64,000 nucleotides of DNA. Source: Chelativorans alearensis. GTDB lineage: Bacteria > Pseudomonadota > Alphaproteobacteria > Rhizobiales > Rhizobiaceae. Below the pieces are notes generated by a model. That model was given only the letters and a program-made list of their open reading frames with translations. It did not search any database and had not been told where the DNA came from. Made by a program: the position numbers and the translations under genes. Below are positions 53,708 to 64,000 of this stretch, piece by piece; positions within the stretch are counted from its first letter, which is position 1; every line of letters begins with the position of its first letter. Where the stretch lies: the NCBI RefSeq assembly GCF_010993735.1, contig NZ_WQNI01000015.1, positions 49,456 to 113,455 of the forward strand, given 5' to 3'.

Positions 53708-54622
53708 TCAAAGGGAAAGGCTGCCTTCCGCCACTTTCACCGCCGCCCCGCCGATACGCGCCGCCTCGATCGCCCGGCCGGCCACTTCGATCTCCAGCCG
53801 GATGCGCGAGGGGCGGCCCATCTCGATACCCTGCTCGATCCAGTGGCGGTGGGTGCCGTCCACCGGCTCGTCATAAATAACCACCGCGCCGGCAAAGGCG
53901 GCGGCGGCCGAGCCGGTCGCGGGGTCCTCCGGAATGCCGGCGCCAGGTGCGAACATGCGGGCGTGGAAGGCGCAATCGTGGTTCACCGTCTCGCGGCAAT
54001 AGACGTAAGGGTCACCCAAGACGGCGCCCCCGCCAGGCGCAAGCTCCTCCCACAGGCCGGCGTCAAGCCGTGCCCTGCCCGCCGCCTTGAGGTTGGCGAC
54101 CGGCACGCAGACGTACGGCACCCCGGCCGACCAGGCACTGATGACATGGTTCTCGAAGCCGATCTCGTGATGCGAGAGACCCAATGCGGCCGCCACCACC
54201 TCGGACGGCACGTCGAAGGCGACAGGCTCTGGAAGCCGCGGCAGGTCGAACTCGGCGAAGGCCGCCCCATTGCCGGTGGAAACCGCGCAGCGCACCGGCC
54301 CGACATTCTCCTCGAGAACGACGATCAAGGTGCGCTCGCCACGCCCGATATCGCCCTGCTGCGACAGCGCGATGGCCGCGCCGACGGTGGGATGGCCGGC
54401 GAAGGGAAGCTCCTGCCGGGGCGTGAAGATGCGTATGCGCGCCGTGTGTACCGGGTTTTCCGGCGGGCCGACGAAGACCGTCTCCGACAGGTTGAACTCG
54501 CCTGCGATCTTCTGCATCGTAGGGTCGTCGAGCCCTTCCGCGTCGAGCACGATGGCGAGCGGGTTCCCCGCAAGCCTCTGCTGCGTGAACACGTCATAGA
54601 TCTGGTATCGCCGGGCACTCAT
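53708..54622 (-). CDS. PhzF-family isomerase
   Basis: The 304-residue protein has YQIYDVFTQQRLAGNPLAIV, the catalytic Glu47 in FNLSETVFVGPP, LPFAGHPTVGAAIAL and EDPATGSAAAAFAGAVVIYD, all PhzF signatures. The fold is a diaminopimelate-epimerase relative. In phenazine producers PhzF isomerises DHHA, but most homologues have unknown substrates, and no other phenazine genes are here. AAAAGGTGG precedes the start. Confidence 0.9.
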   Translation of the reverse strand: MSARRYQIYDVFTQQRLAGNPLAIVLDAEGLDDPTMQKIAGEFNLSETVFVGPPENPVHTARIRIFTPRQELPFAGHPTVGAAIALSQQGDIGRGERTLIVVLEENVGPVRCAVSTGNGAAFAEFDLPRLPEPVAFDVPSEVVAAALGLSHHEIGFENHVISAWSAGVPYVCVPVANLKAAGRARLDAGLWEELAPGGGAVLGDPYVYCRETVNHDCAFHARMFAPGAGIPEDPATGSAAAAFAGAVVIYDEPVDGTHRHWIEQGIEMGRPSRIRLEIEVAGRAIEAARIGGAAVKVAEGSLSL

Positions 54623-54713
54623 CGAAGCCACCTTTTGTCCACGCACTTTCCTTCCCATTGGGCAAACCGAACCTGCAAGGACGAAGCGCCACTATAAGCT
54701 TTTTCGGCCGGCC

Positions 54714-55826
54714 TCAGACAAGATCGAGCGTCATCGCCACCGGACAATGATCGGAGGCCTTCGGCCGGTCCCAACCCGTACGCGGAAAACGCTCCACCTC
54801 CTGGCCCGGGGGAAAGATGGTACGCCAGGGCTGGCCGGCGCGCACGATGTCGGGCACGGCGCGCGCATTCGCCCGCGCCAATGCCGGCGAAAGCATTAGA
54901 TAATCGAGCTGGCACAGATGCCGCTCCTCCGGTCCGCGCGTGTGGTAAAGGGTCCAACGGTCCATCTCCGGCCGCCGCTCTACGGCGTTTTCACAGAAGC
55001 CGCCCTCCGTCAGCACATTGATGCTGGACTGCGCTTCCCGCGCCGGCTCGAAAGTATAGCCATTGAGGACGTCGCCGCCGACAATGACGCGCTCGCGGTA
55101 GTCGTTAAGATCGCCGCAGATCACCCAGCGCTTTTCGCCCGTCTTTCCGGCACCGAAACGCTCCTCGATGATACGGCGCACGGCGGCCGCCTCGGCGATG
55201 CGGACGGGCATTGAGGCTTGGCGGCCGTCCTTGCCATTGCGCGGCGGGGCCATGGCCTTGAAATGGACGATGTAGAGCGTCAGGGGTTTCCCGCCGACGC
55301 GCACATCCACCTCCAGGCAGTCGCGGCGGAAAATGCGCTCGTGCGGAGCGATGCCGATCGCTTCCAGATCAGGCGTGAAAAGGCCGAAATCCTCGTAAGT
55401 GAGATGGGCGTGGGTGGTCGTGCGGACGAATTCGATGGGTTCGCCATGCGCGGTCTCGCGGCGCATCATCACCGCGATGTCGATGCCGCGCATGTCGTTA
55501 CCGGCGGAGGAGTACTTCTCCTGGTATCCCCTGCCGATCATCTTGAACAGATAGCCGTATTCGAAGGCCTTCAGGGCATCCAGGTTATCGACTTCCTGCA
55601 GGCACAATATGTCGGCGTGGGCGGCGGCGATGGCGAGCGCGGTAAGCTGTCGCGTATCGTCCGTATGGGCGATGGCACGCGCCCGCTCCAGCGCCTGATA
55701 TTCTGCCTCGTCCTTAATCTTGAAGAGCGCCAGCGCCCGGTCCTGATTCAATTCATTTCGGAAACCGGAAAAGTCGAACCGGTTCATAAGGTTCTCGACG
55801 TTGAACGTGGCGATCCGGACCGACAT
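54714..55826 (-). CDS. Endonuclease/exonuclease/phosphatase family protein
   Basis: The 370-residue protein has the metal-binding fold: IATFNVENLMNR, ILCLQEVDNLDALKAFEYGY with the catalytic Glu, RWVICGDLNDYRE with the Asp-Asn pair and SDHCPVAMTLDL with the final Asp-His. Members cleave DNA, RNA or phosphoesters. There is no signal peptide at the chosen start. The substrate is unknown. Confidence 0.9.
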   Translation of the reverse strand: MSVRIATFNVENLMNRFDFSGFRNELNQDRALALFKIKDEAEYQALERARAIAHTDDTRQLTALAIAAAHADILCLQEVDNLDALKAFEYGYLFKMIGRGYQEKYSSAGNDMRGIDIAVMMRRETAHGEPIEFVRTTTHAHLTYEDFGLFTPDLEAIGIAPHERIFRRDCLEVDVRVGGKPLTLYIVHFKAMAPPRNGKDGRQASMPVRIAEAAAVRRIIEERFGAGKTGEKRWVICGDLNDYRERVIVGGDVLNGYTFEPAREAQSSINVLTEGGFCENAVERRPEMDRWTLYHTRGPEERHLCQLDYLMLSPALARANARAVPDIVRAGQPWRTIFPPGQEVERFPRTGWDRPKASDHCPVAMTLDLV

Positions 55827-55976
55827 GAGCAGCACTTTTGCCCGCTGGACATGGAAAAACAAGGGTCAAAAAACGCAACTTTTGCGTTCATCCAGCGTTC
55901 ATGGTGATGATGGGATAATGCGTTCATCAGAAAATGACCGGGGGGCGTGGCAGTATCAGGAAGATCGGAGTACCAA

Positions 55977-56462
55977 ATGAGACACATTCTCCCCAGCCTT
56001 GTTTTTTCCGGCCTGGTCGCGCTCGGCCTTGCCGTTGCGATGCCGTCGGCAGGGGCCTCGGCCTTTTCGCTAGGTGGGGCGACCGCGAATACGGTGAAGG
56101 CCGTCGAGGCAACGGACAGCGGCGGATTGTTCAAGGTCCACGACCGCCGGTACCATCGCGATTGGCGCCGCAGCTACCGCAGCAGCCGCCATTGGCGCCA
56201 CCGCAGGCCGCGCAGCGGCATCTACTTCGAGTTCGGCACCGGCGGTTTCCGCTACGGGCCGCCGCCCTACTATACGCGTCCGCCGGTCTATGCCCCGCGC
56301 TACGTGCGGCCGCGCTACGTGCAGCCGCGTACGGCCTACAGAACCACCTCGGCCCATGTGCAGTGGTGCTATAGCCGCTACCGCTCATACCGGGAGTGGG
56401 ACAATTCCTTCCAGCCGTATAACGGCCCGCGCAGGACATGCGTCTCGCCCTATATGTATTGA
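55977..56462 (+). CDS. BA14K family secreted protein
   Basis: The 161-residue product has a signal peptide ([20 protein letters not shown]) and a BA14K domain at the C-terminus, [20 protein letters not shown], with Cys at both ends (WCYSR and RTCVSPY). The middle is rich in Tyr, Arg, Pro and His. BA14K is a Brucella/rhizobial lectin-like envelope protein family. ATCGGAGTACCAA precedes the start. Confidence 0.9.
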   Translation: MRHILPSLVFSGLVALGLAVAMPSAGASAFSLGGATANTVKAVEATDSGGLFKVHDRRYHRDWRRSYRSSRHWRHRRPRSGIYFEFGTGGFRYGPPPYYTRPPVYAPRYVRPRYVQPRTAYRTTSAHVQWCYSRYRSYREWDNSFQPYNGPRRTCVSPYMY

Positions 56463-56480
56463 TTGGCGATATAAGCACGA

Positions 56481-56515
56481 AAAAGCGGCGGCGCTGACCC
56501 AGTGCCGCCGCTTTT
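56481..56515. terminator. Bidirectional terminator between the BA14K gene and ilvC
   Basis: aaaagcggcggc (56481-56492) and gccgccgctttt (56504-56515) make a 12-bp stem with A/T flanks usable in both directions. Confidence 0.9.
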
Positions 56516-56535
56516 GATTGCAGGAACCGGCTCGC

Positions 56536-58244
<1,709 letters not shown>

Positions 58245-58264
58245 TGGGGTGCGCCCTTATCAGT

Positions 58265-58279
58265 ACCGTACGGTACGGT
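58265..58279. promoter_or_regulatory. Perfect 15-bp palindrome, likely TetR operator
   Basis: accgtac-g-gtacggt (7 + 1 + 7) lies about 21 nt upstream of the tetR start. It is overlapped by a second palindrome, gtaccgtacggtac (58263-58276). Position and symmetry are typical of TetR autoregulatory sites. Confidence 0.7.
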
Positions 58280-58662
58280 TCTGTCACAGGCAGAGCTTCA
58301 TTTCAAGTGCACCGGCCGGGATCACATGACCAAAAATCGGCATGATCGAGCAACATCGGCTCGCAAGCACCACCCCCGGCTACAGCGCAAGGTTGCAGGG
58401 ATTGCCCACCATAAGCCACGGTAAACTATATCAGAATACCATTATTGCGATGGCGACAGAAATAGCCCAACCTACACAAAGGCTGACAATTTGGGGGGCA
58501 GCGGACATCCGCGCTCGTGAATCACCTCGGTAAGGATGCGGATGATGGCTAACATTTATCGGTTTTTAGGAGAATTCTCAGAGAGGGCTTCATCCTCGTT
58601 TGCGCATAGTTCTACCACCAGTGGCCGGTGCGGAGGGAATGTTGGGAGATATGCTGCGGAAC
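58280..58662. other. Intergenic region, nothing recognised
   Basis: About 380 nt between the tetR operator and the first leader copy. Short frames have no ribosome site or family match. The sequence is more AT-rich than the core genes. Confidence 0.5.
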
Positions 58663-58894
58663 TTTGCACTATGGATGGTTTTCATTGGTTTTTGAAAAAA
58701 TCAGAATTTCCTGAAATACTGTCTATGTGAACTATGTCTCCCTATACGCACTGGGTTATCCGGTGCTTGAGGGGTTTACGCTGAAGCATTGATGCGTGTG
58801 TGCCGGCTCCGTGCGGAGGACCGGTAAAATGCTTGAGCGGCGCAAATCGAGGGGCACCCCGCCACCGGTGACTGCACATTCGAGGGGGCCATCC
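58663..58894 (+). promoter_or_regulatory. Promoter-leader module, copy A
   Basis: ttgaaa (58692-58697) and aatact (58715-58720) are separated by 17 nt. About 50 nt past the expected start is a hairpin: cgct-g-aagcatt (58779-58790) pairs with aatgctt-g-agcg (58828-58839) around one G.G mismatch. Inside, ccggctcc pairs with ggag..ccgg (58803-58824). The module ends with cattcgagggggccatcc before an ATG. It is a diverged copy of 60259-60507; the region following it is a relict frame and then the AraC gene. Confidence 0.65.
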
Positions 58895-59065
58895 ATGCTT
58901 GAACCGACTTCATCCTCCAGCGCAGCGCCACGCACCATGGGCTGTTCTGCCGGCGCTGCGAGGCTTGCAATTGGCTGCGCGATTATATCGGGGCGGCGAG
59001 TGGCAGGGAAAAGCCGGCCGGCCAAGAGTCCGAACCCGCAGCACTTCCCTTGGAAATCTGCCTAA
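58895..59065 (+). pseudogene. Short relict frame after leader copy A
   Basis: The ATG at 58895 occupies the position that the adhesin start has in copy B, with the same upstream gagggg...tcc context. The 56-residue frame (MLEPTSSSSAAPRTMGCSAG...) has no family match. It may be a remnant of an adhesin N-terminus or just a leader peptide. Confidence 0.3.
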
Positions 59066-59168
59066 TCTCTCCGCGTCAAGCGCGTTGCCTGCAGCGTCGA
59101 TATCTGGAATGCGGGCCAGTTTTGAGTGTTTGCACGCTCTTCTGAAACAAGGGGGCTCCAAAGCATGA

Positions 59169-60152
59169 ATGCAGGCATTTTCGATACCGGACGAACGGCC
59201 CATGCAGCAGTTATCCTCGGCGCAACTCTTCCGCCGGCCGCCGATGCTTGACGAGCTTAACGGTCCACCTCCTCGCCGCCCGGGAACGGATCAACCCATG
59301 GGCGGCCGCCGGATACTGGACATCATTCCAGAAAACGCCGGTCCGCGGCTGGTTACCACCAAGGGCGCGGTCGCCCACGCCATCCGTCCGCCGGGCTCGC
59401 AAACGTTCCTCACCAGGAATCACGTGGCCACGGTGGTGCTGGCGTGCTCGCCCGGGACAACGACGAGGTTCGGTGGCGGCGAACAGCACAGATACGACGC
59501 GTACACCGGTGCATTGACAGTCATCCCCGCCGACGTGGAGGTCGAATTGGGCTGGTCGGCGGCCAGGGAGGAACTGCTCGTCGCCTGGAAGCCGGAAAGC
59601 CTGCACGAACTCGCGATAAAGGCGCTGGATACGGGAAGCGCCGAGCTCCGGCCGTCCAAGGGAAAGGTCGATCCACAGGCCCTGCATATGGCGGAGCTGC
59701 TGAAAGCGGAGCTGGCGCGGGGCGAGCCGCCGAACGAGGCCTACGTCGAGTCCCTCATCATCCTCCTCGGCATTCACGTTCTTCGCAGCTATTCCAGCGT
59801 CAGCATGCGTCCGGCACCGCCGAAGGGCGGGTTGTCAGACTACGCCGCCAAACGCGTGCAGGAATATCTGGACGAGCACTTCACCCGTAAGCTGTCGGTG
59901 ATCGAGCTTGCCGCCGTGTGCGAATTGTCGCCCGGCCATTTCATCCACGCCTTCTCCAAAACCTTCGGCCAGCCGCCGCACCAGTACCTGGTCAACAGGC
60001 GCCTGGCCTTCGCCGAAAAGCTGCTCCTCGAAACGAACATGACCATCGCCGAGGTGGCCTATTTGAGCGGCTTTTCCAGCCAGAGCCACCTGACCTCCGC
60101 TATGCGGAGCCACAAGCGAATCACGCCAGCAAGGATGCGAAAGCAGCGATAG
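59169..60152 (+). CDS. AraC family regulator
   Basis: The 327-residue protein has the two AraC HTHs at its C-terminus: LSVIELAAVCELSPGHFIHA, followed by FSKTFGQPPHQYL, and then TIAEVAYLSGFSSQSHLTSA with KRITPARMRK. The N-terminal part (to residue about 210) is a cupin-like sensor. Three Met (59169, 59202, 59244) could start it. It lies between leader copies A and B. It is the obvious candidate to regulate them. Confidence 0.9.
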   Translation: MQAFSIPDERPMQQLSSAQLFRRPPMLDELNGPPPRRPGTDQPMGGRRILDIIPENAGPRLVTTKGAVAHAIRPPGSQTFLTRNHVATVVLACSPGTTTRFGGGEQHRYDAYTGALTVIPADVEVELGWSAAREELLVAWKPESLHELAIKALDTGSAELRPSKGKVDPQALHMAELLKAELARGEPPNEAYVESLIILLGIHVLRSYSSVSMRPAPPKGGLSDYAAKRVQEYLDEHFTRKLSVIELAAVCELSPGHFIHAFSKTFGQPPHQYLVNRRLAFAEKLLLETNMTIAEVAYLSGFSSQSHLTSAMRSHKRITPARMRKQR

Positions 60153-60258
60153 TCTTTTCAAGCTTTATAAGAATCTTCCGCAGCAAAACACCACACTCGT
60201 TTACTATTTCTCCGAGAGAACGGCGAGCTCCATGAGAGCTTTGTGTCCAATTTGCAAC

Positions 60259-60507
60259 ATTGCATATGTATGTATAACTATTTTCGGCGTTTTCTGAAAA
60301 AACCCGAATTCCCTGAAATACCGCCTCCAAAAACTATGCCCTCCTGACAGTATCGGAATTGTCCGGGTCGGGCAGCTTCTGCCAAAGCATTGATGCTGTG
60401 CGTTGGATTCTGAGGGGAATCCAACGCGATGCTTGGGCAGCGCAGGGTTTAATTGCGCAAAGGAGAAATGACCTGCACCTGGACTCTTCGCATACGAGGG
60501 GTCGTCC
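60259..60507 (+). promoter_or_regulatory. Promoter-leader module, copy B, upstream of the surface protein gene
   Basis: ctgaaa (60294-60299) and aatacc (60317-60322), 17 nt apart, match copy A. The leader has the outer stem ctgcc-a-aagcat (60379-60390) with atgctt-g-ggcag (60429-60440), around an A.G mismatch. Inside is an exact 11-bp hairpin, gcgttggattc (60400-60410) with gaatccaacgc (60417-60427). The gene's ribosome site gagggg lies 6 nt before the ATG. Confidence 0.7.
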
Positions 60508-63500
60508 ATGCACAAGCTTGTCTTGTTCTTCGCCACAGCACGTCGTGCCGCCTGCTGTAATCGCTTGGCAGGCTCCGATGGGGTGGCAACACGGTGGCCT
60601 GAACCCTTGCTCCGGCATGCTCCCCATCTCATGCGGAACACCCTCGCCGGTCTTTTCATTCTGGCGTTTTGGCTTTCTCTCGGCACCACGCAAGAGGCTC
60701 GTGCCCAGGCAACTCCCACTGTCGCCTGCACGACGGACGGGGCGATTTTCAACACGGCATACGATGCCTCGACCGGCGGGATGCTCACAACGGGCACGGA
60801 CGCCAACTGGGACGTCGCCCTGACGACCACGGACGTGACAGGCCCACCGCCAGGAGGTCTGACGTATGCCGACGCCATTGTCGTGGACAATCCGCCTGCC
60901 GTCTACACGACCTCGCCCTTTGGCAATGCAAACTGGGTCTCCCATAACGCGACTGCCATCAACCCCACCGCCGGCGATAACTACGACGCCTTCTATCGCT
61001 ACGAGTTCGACCTCGATCCTGCCGTCGACCCGTCGACGCTGGACCTGCAGATGTCTTTCTTCGCCGATAACTCTGTGTTCGAAGTCTGGGTAAACGGGGT
61101 AGCCCAGAACGTCAGTTCGGACTATGGCGCCGATCCCTATTTCTATGCCGGATTCACGGGCGCCAATGGAGCAGACGGCTCCATGACCGGCGCTTGGCAG
61201 ACGGGCCTCAACACCATCGTCGTCCACATAAAGTCCGGGCCCGGTGCGACGGCGTTCATGGCGCAGATCCAGTCGACCGCGCTCTGTCAGCCGACGCTCA
61301 CGTTGCAGAAGACCGTCATAAATAACGAAGGCGGCACCGCCACGGCGACCGACTTCACCCTGAGCGCGGATGGCCCGGTGACCATCGAAGGCGTGATGGG
61401 GGATCCCGCCGTCACCGATGCTTCGGTCCCGGCGGGCACATACACGCTCAGCGAATCCACCGATGTCCTTGGCTATGCCTCTTCCGAATACAGCTGTTCG
61501 GTCGACGGAGGAGCGGCGGTGGACGGCAATTCACTGACGCTGGCCAACGGCGAAAGCGCCGTCTGCACGATCACCAACGACGATTCGCCGTCCTTCGGCT
61601 CCTGTACGCCGACCATGTACCTGGCGCAGAACATTCCGACGCAGCTGTTCGTGTTCGACTCCTCGTCGAACCCCTTCATCGTCAATCCGGTGGGGCCGGC
61701 CTCGTCGAACCAGTACAACGGCATCGCGATGAACCCCGTGGACAACTACATCTACGGGCTCGAGCTGAACACGACACCGCCACAATTGGCGCGCGTCGGC
61801 AGCGACGGCGGCGTGCAGGTGCTCGGCCCGATCGCGGGCTTTCCCAACGGCAGCGTTACCGGTGAGTTCGGTCCGGACGGAACATTCTATTCGGCGACCG
61901 CCGGGAGGCTCTATACCGTCGATGTCACGACGCGGACGGCAACTTCCGTCCCGCTGAGCGGGGCCGCCACCCATGGTCCGGACCTCGCCTGGCACAACGG
62001 GCTGCTCTACAGCGTCACCGGCACTGGCCTGCTCGTTACCATCGACCCGACGACGGGCTTCGTCGACACGATCGGCAACACCGGCGTGACCCAGAATGTT
62101 TTCGGCGGCATGTTCGGGGCCTCCAACGGCGTCTTCGGCAGCAACAACGTTGGCGGCTTCTACCGGTTCGACGTGGCGACGGGTCAGGGGACGCTGATCT
62201 CCGATCTGCAGGGCTCCGGCCAGAACGACGGCGCCAAATGCGCCACCACGGCGCTCAGCTTCCCGGCCGATGTCGAGATCGCCAAAGACGACGGCAGCGA
62301 GAACTACACGGCGGGTGAGGACGTCGTCTACACGATCGTCGTCTCGAACAACGGCCCGTTCGGCGTGGCGGGCACACGGGTGAGCGACCCGCTTCCCGAC
62401 GGCATCACCGACGCCACCTGGACCTGCGGCAGCCCGGTGAATGGCGCTGTGTGCAGCGAGGCGAGCGGCACGGGCGCCATCGCCGACGTGCCGGTGAACC
62501 TGCCGGCGGATAGCTCCGTCACCTTCACGCTGACCATGACCGTGCCGCTGGACTTCGAGGGTGACCTCGTCAACACGGCGACCGTCACCAACCCGCCCGA
62601 CGTGCCGGACCCGGATCCGGGCAACGACACGAGCACGGACACGAACACGGTGCCGCTGGTCACAAAGAGCAAGCAGCTGGTGGACGAGAGCGGGGACCTC
62701 GACGGCGCTGCCGAGCCGGGCGAGACCCTCACCTACGAGATCACGCTCACCAACGCCACCGACACCGCGCGCGCCAATTACGGGCTGATCGACGACTACG
62801 ACGACAACCTGACGGTGGTGGATGCCGACGGCGGCAATGACGACGGCGATCTGATCACTTGGACGGGTCTCACCGTCCCGGCGCACGACGGGACGAATCC
62901 GGGCGAGCTGGTGCTGACGGTTCAACTGCAGGTCGACGATCCGATCTCCGACGGCGTGACCAGTGTCAGCAATGTCGTCTACGAGCCCGGCGAGATCGTG
63001 GACTGCAGGGTCACGCCCGACCAATGCGTCGAGGTTCCGGCTGCCGGGCGGGTCGCACGGCTGAAGGAACTGATCGACGAGGACGGCGCGACGGACGGCG
63101 TTGCCGAGCCGGGCGAGACGCTGACCTACCAGATCACGCTCACCAACTACGGCGGCGCGAGGGACAGCTACGCCATCCAGGACCTGCTCGACGACAACAC
63201 CGTCTTCGCGTCGGCCGACAATGGCGGCGCCCACACGGGCGGCAATCCCGGCGGCGGCGTCGTGGACTGGACGGGGCTTTCCGTGCCTCCCCATGACGGC
63301 TCCGCCCCGGGCACCCTGGTGCTGACGGTGGCGGCCGCCGTGGTCGACCCCCTGCCCGAAGGGACCACGGAGATCGCCAACATGATCAAGGAGCCGGGCG
63401 AACCGGATCCCGAATGCCCCTCGGACGATTGCGCGGTGGTGCCGTCGCAGGTGACGGGCCTCGAGCTGATCAAGACCGGGGCTTACGAGGATACCGATGA

Positions 63501-64000
63501 GAACGGCTTTGCCAACCCTGGCGACACGATCCGCTACCGCTTCACGGTGACGAACACGGGCAACGTGCCGCTTGCCGACGTGGTGCCGGAGGATGCCGGC
63601 CCCACCTTCGACGGCCAGGCGGGCGGCGGCGAGCTGTCGGCTTTCGATCCGCCCTCGGCGACACTGGAGCCGGACGAGGAGATGGTCTTCGAGGCCACCT
63701 ACGTCCTGACGCAGGCCGACATCGACAGCGGCTCGGGCGTTGAAGACGGCGTCGAGAACCGGGCGACGGCGATCGGCTACGCCAACGGCGATGAAGTCAC
63801 CGGCACGCCGGTGGAATCGGAAGGCAGCGGGACGCTCCTGGACCTGCCCTTCGCGGAGAGCGACATCTCGGTGGCCAAGATCGCCAATCTGCGCCAAATC
63901 CGGCGCGGCGAGCAGGCGCCGTTCACCATCCGGGTGACCAACCATGCCGGCTCGCGGACGGACGGGATCACGATCACCGACACCATCCCGTCGGGCTTCC
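60508..64000 (+). CDS. Large modular surface protein with DUF11-type repeats, 3' end outside window
   Basis: The frame is open from an ATG at 60508 to the right edge, at least 1164 residues. GAGGGG precedes the ATG. A 41-residue N-terminal extension lies before a signal peptide (RNTLAGLFILAFWLSLGTTQ, ending EARAQ), so an ATG at 60631 is the alternative start. Regions then follow: a jelly-roll-like domain (about 66-265), a SpaA/prealbumin-like domain (LQKTVINNEGG, about 266-360), a DUF6923-like propeller-like region (about 366-585), and DUF11-type repeats starting near 587, 720, 852, 985 and 1120, several with AEPGETLTY and acidic loops. It is probably cell-surface or secreted. Confidence 0.85.
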   Translation, partial: MHKLVLFFATARRAACCNRLAGSDGVATRWPEPLLRHAPHLMRNTLAGLFILAFWLSLGTTQEARAQATPTVACTTDGAIFNTAYDASTGGMLTTGTDANWDVALTTTDVTGPPPGGLTYADAIVVDNPPAVYTTSPFGNANWVSHNATAINPTAGDNYDAFYRYEFDLDPAVDPSTLDLQMSFFADNSVFEVWVNGVAQNVSSDYGADPYFYAGFTGANGADGSMTGAWQTGLNTIVVHIKSGPGATAFMAQIQSTALCQPTLTLQKTVINNEGGTATATDFTLSADGPVTIEGVMGDPAVTDASVPAGTYTLSESTDVLGYASSEYSCSVDGGAAVDGNSLTLANGESAVCTITNDDSPSFGSCTPTMYLAQNIPTQLFVFDSSSNPFIVNPVGPASSNQYNGIAMNPVDNYIYGLELNTTPPQLARVGSDGGVQVLGPIAGFPNGSVTGEFGPDGTFYSATAGRLYTVDVTTRTATSVPLSGAATHGPDLAWHNGLLYSVTGTGLLVTIDPTTGFVDTIGNTGVTQNVFGGMFGASNGVFGSNNVGGFYRFDVATGQGTLISDLQGSGQNDGAKCATTALSFPADVEIAKDDGSENYTAGEDVVYTIVVSNNGPFGVAGTRVSDPLPDGITDATWTCGSPVNGAVCSEASGTGAIADVPVNLPADSSVTFTLTMTVPLDFEGDLVNTATVTNPPDVPDPDPGNDTSTDTNTVPLVTKSKQLVDESGDLDGAAEPGETLTYEITLTNATDTARANYGLIDDYDDNLTVVDADGGNDDGDLITWTGLTVPAHDGTNPGELVLTVQLQVDDPISDGVTSVSNVVYEPGEIVDCRVTPDQCVEVPAAGRVARLKELIDEDGATDGVAEPGETLTYQITLTNYGGARDSYAIQDLLDDNTVFASADNGGAHTGGNPGGGVVDWTGLSVPPHDGSAPGTLVLTVAAAVVDPLPEGTTEIANMIKEPGEPDPECPSDDCAVVPSQVTGLELIKTGAYEDTDENGFANPGDTIRYRFTVTNTGNVPLADVVPEDAGPTFDGQAGGGELSAFDPPSATLEPDEEMVFEATYVLTQADIDSGSGVEDGVENRATAIGYANGDEVTGTPVESEGSGTLLDLPFAESDISVAKIANLRQIRRGEQAPFTIRVTNHAGSRTDGITITDTIPSGF

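Noticed and set aside
53708..54622. Phenazine biosynthesis locus
   Set aside because: Only a PhzF homologue is present, with no other phz genes; such homologues are widespread in non-producers.
61531..63945. Long 804-residue open frame on the minus strand
   Set aside because: It is antisense to the surface-protein gene, has no family motifs and is rich in Arg, His and Val, as expected of a mirror frame in GC-rich coding DNA.

Overview
The window looks like chromosomal DNA of an alphaproteobacterium in the Hyphomicrobiales (Rhizobiales), most likely near the Mesorhizobium/Chelativorans/Nitratireductor group. This is inferred from the high GC content, the split small-type PurL/PurS/PurQ system, an F1-ATPase zeta inhibitor (DUF1476), a BA14K protein, DUF1127 mini-proteins, a purL-bolA-glutaredoxin run, and large palindromic intergenic repeats. 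No 16S gene is present, so the genus is not proven. No CRISPR array, rRNA operon, prophage or transposase was seen.

Layout. (1) 1-6077, minus strand: a truncated secreted hydrolase-like gene, then a maturation cluster for molybdenum hydroxylases (flavin reductase, MoxR-type ATPase, CoxE-like VWA protein, XdhC split over two genes, and a MobA-like fusion). (2) 6217-9805: an orphan periplasmic binding protein fused in operon to a P1 (S58) peptidase, a perfect 42-bp inverted repeat, a DUF2259 secreted protein and a membrane protein. (3) 9864-23305: purine biosynthesis (purB, purC, purS, purQ, purL) interleaved with a VOC protein, an RBBP9-type hydrolase, an HpcH/HpaI aldolase, the ATPase inhibitor, a MocR regulator, BolA, a CGFS glutaredoxin and a Bcr/CflA transporter. 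(4) 23289-35090: ttcA, rpsD, a LysR regulator with a small divergent gene, a horizontally acquired-looking serralysin-type RTX metalloprotease bounded on the left by a decayed murI 3' fragment and on the right by intact murI, then trmJ, icd, alaS and an EF-hand protein.

(5) 35205-45574: nitroreductase, aminotransferase, a trehalose operon (otsB, GH15 glycoside hydrolase, otsA), DUF3008, and a beta-oxidation pair (thiolase plus multifunctional FadJ-like protein). (6) 45895-57555: tamA-tamB outer-membrane assembly operon, small proteins, tRNA-Lys(CTT), PhzF, an endonuclease/exonuclease/phosphatase protein, BA14K and ilvC. (7) 57597-64000: a TetR regulator with a perfect palindromic operator, then an AraC regulator lying between two diverged copies of one promoter-leader module, the second of which drives a large modular surface protein that runs off the window.

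The most unusual signal is in region 7. The two leader copies (58663-58894 and 60259-60507) keep the same promoter geometry. Each is followed about 50 nt later by a two-level hairpin whose stems are conserved by compensatory changes rather than by sequence. Copy A precedes a short relict reading frame and copy B precedes the adhesin-like gene. The second notable signal is the murI fragment beside the AT-rich metalloprotease, which looks like the scar of an insertion at the 3' end of murI.
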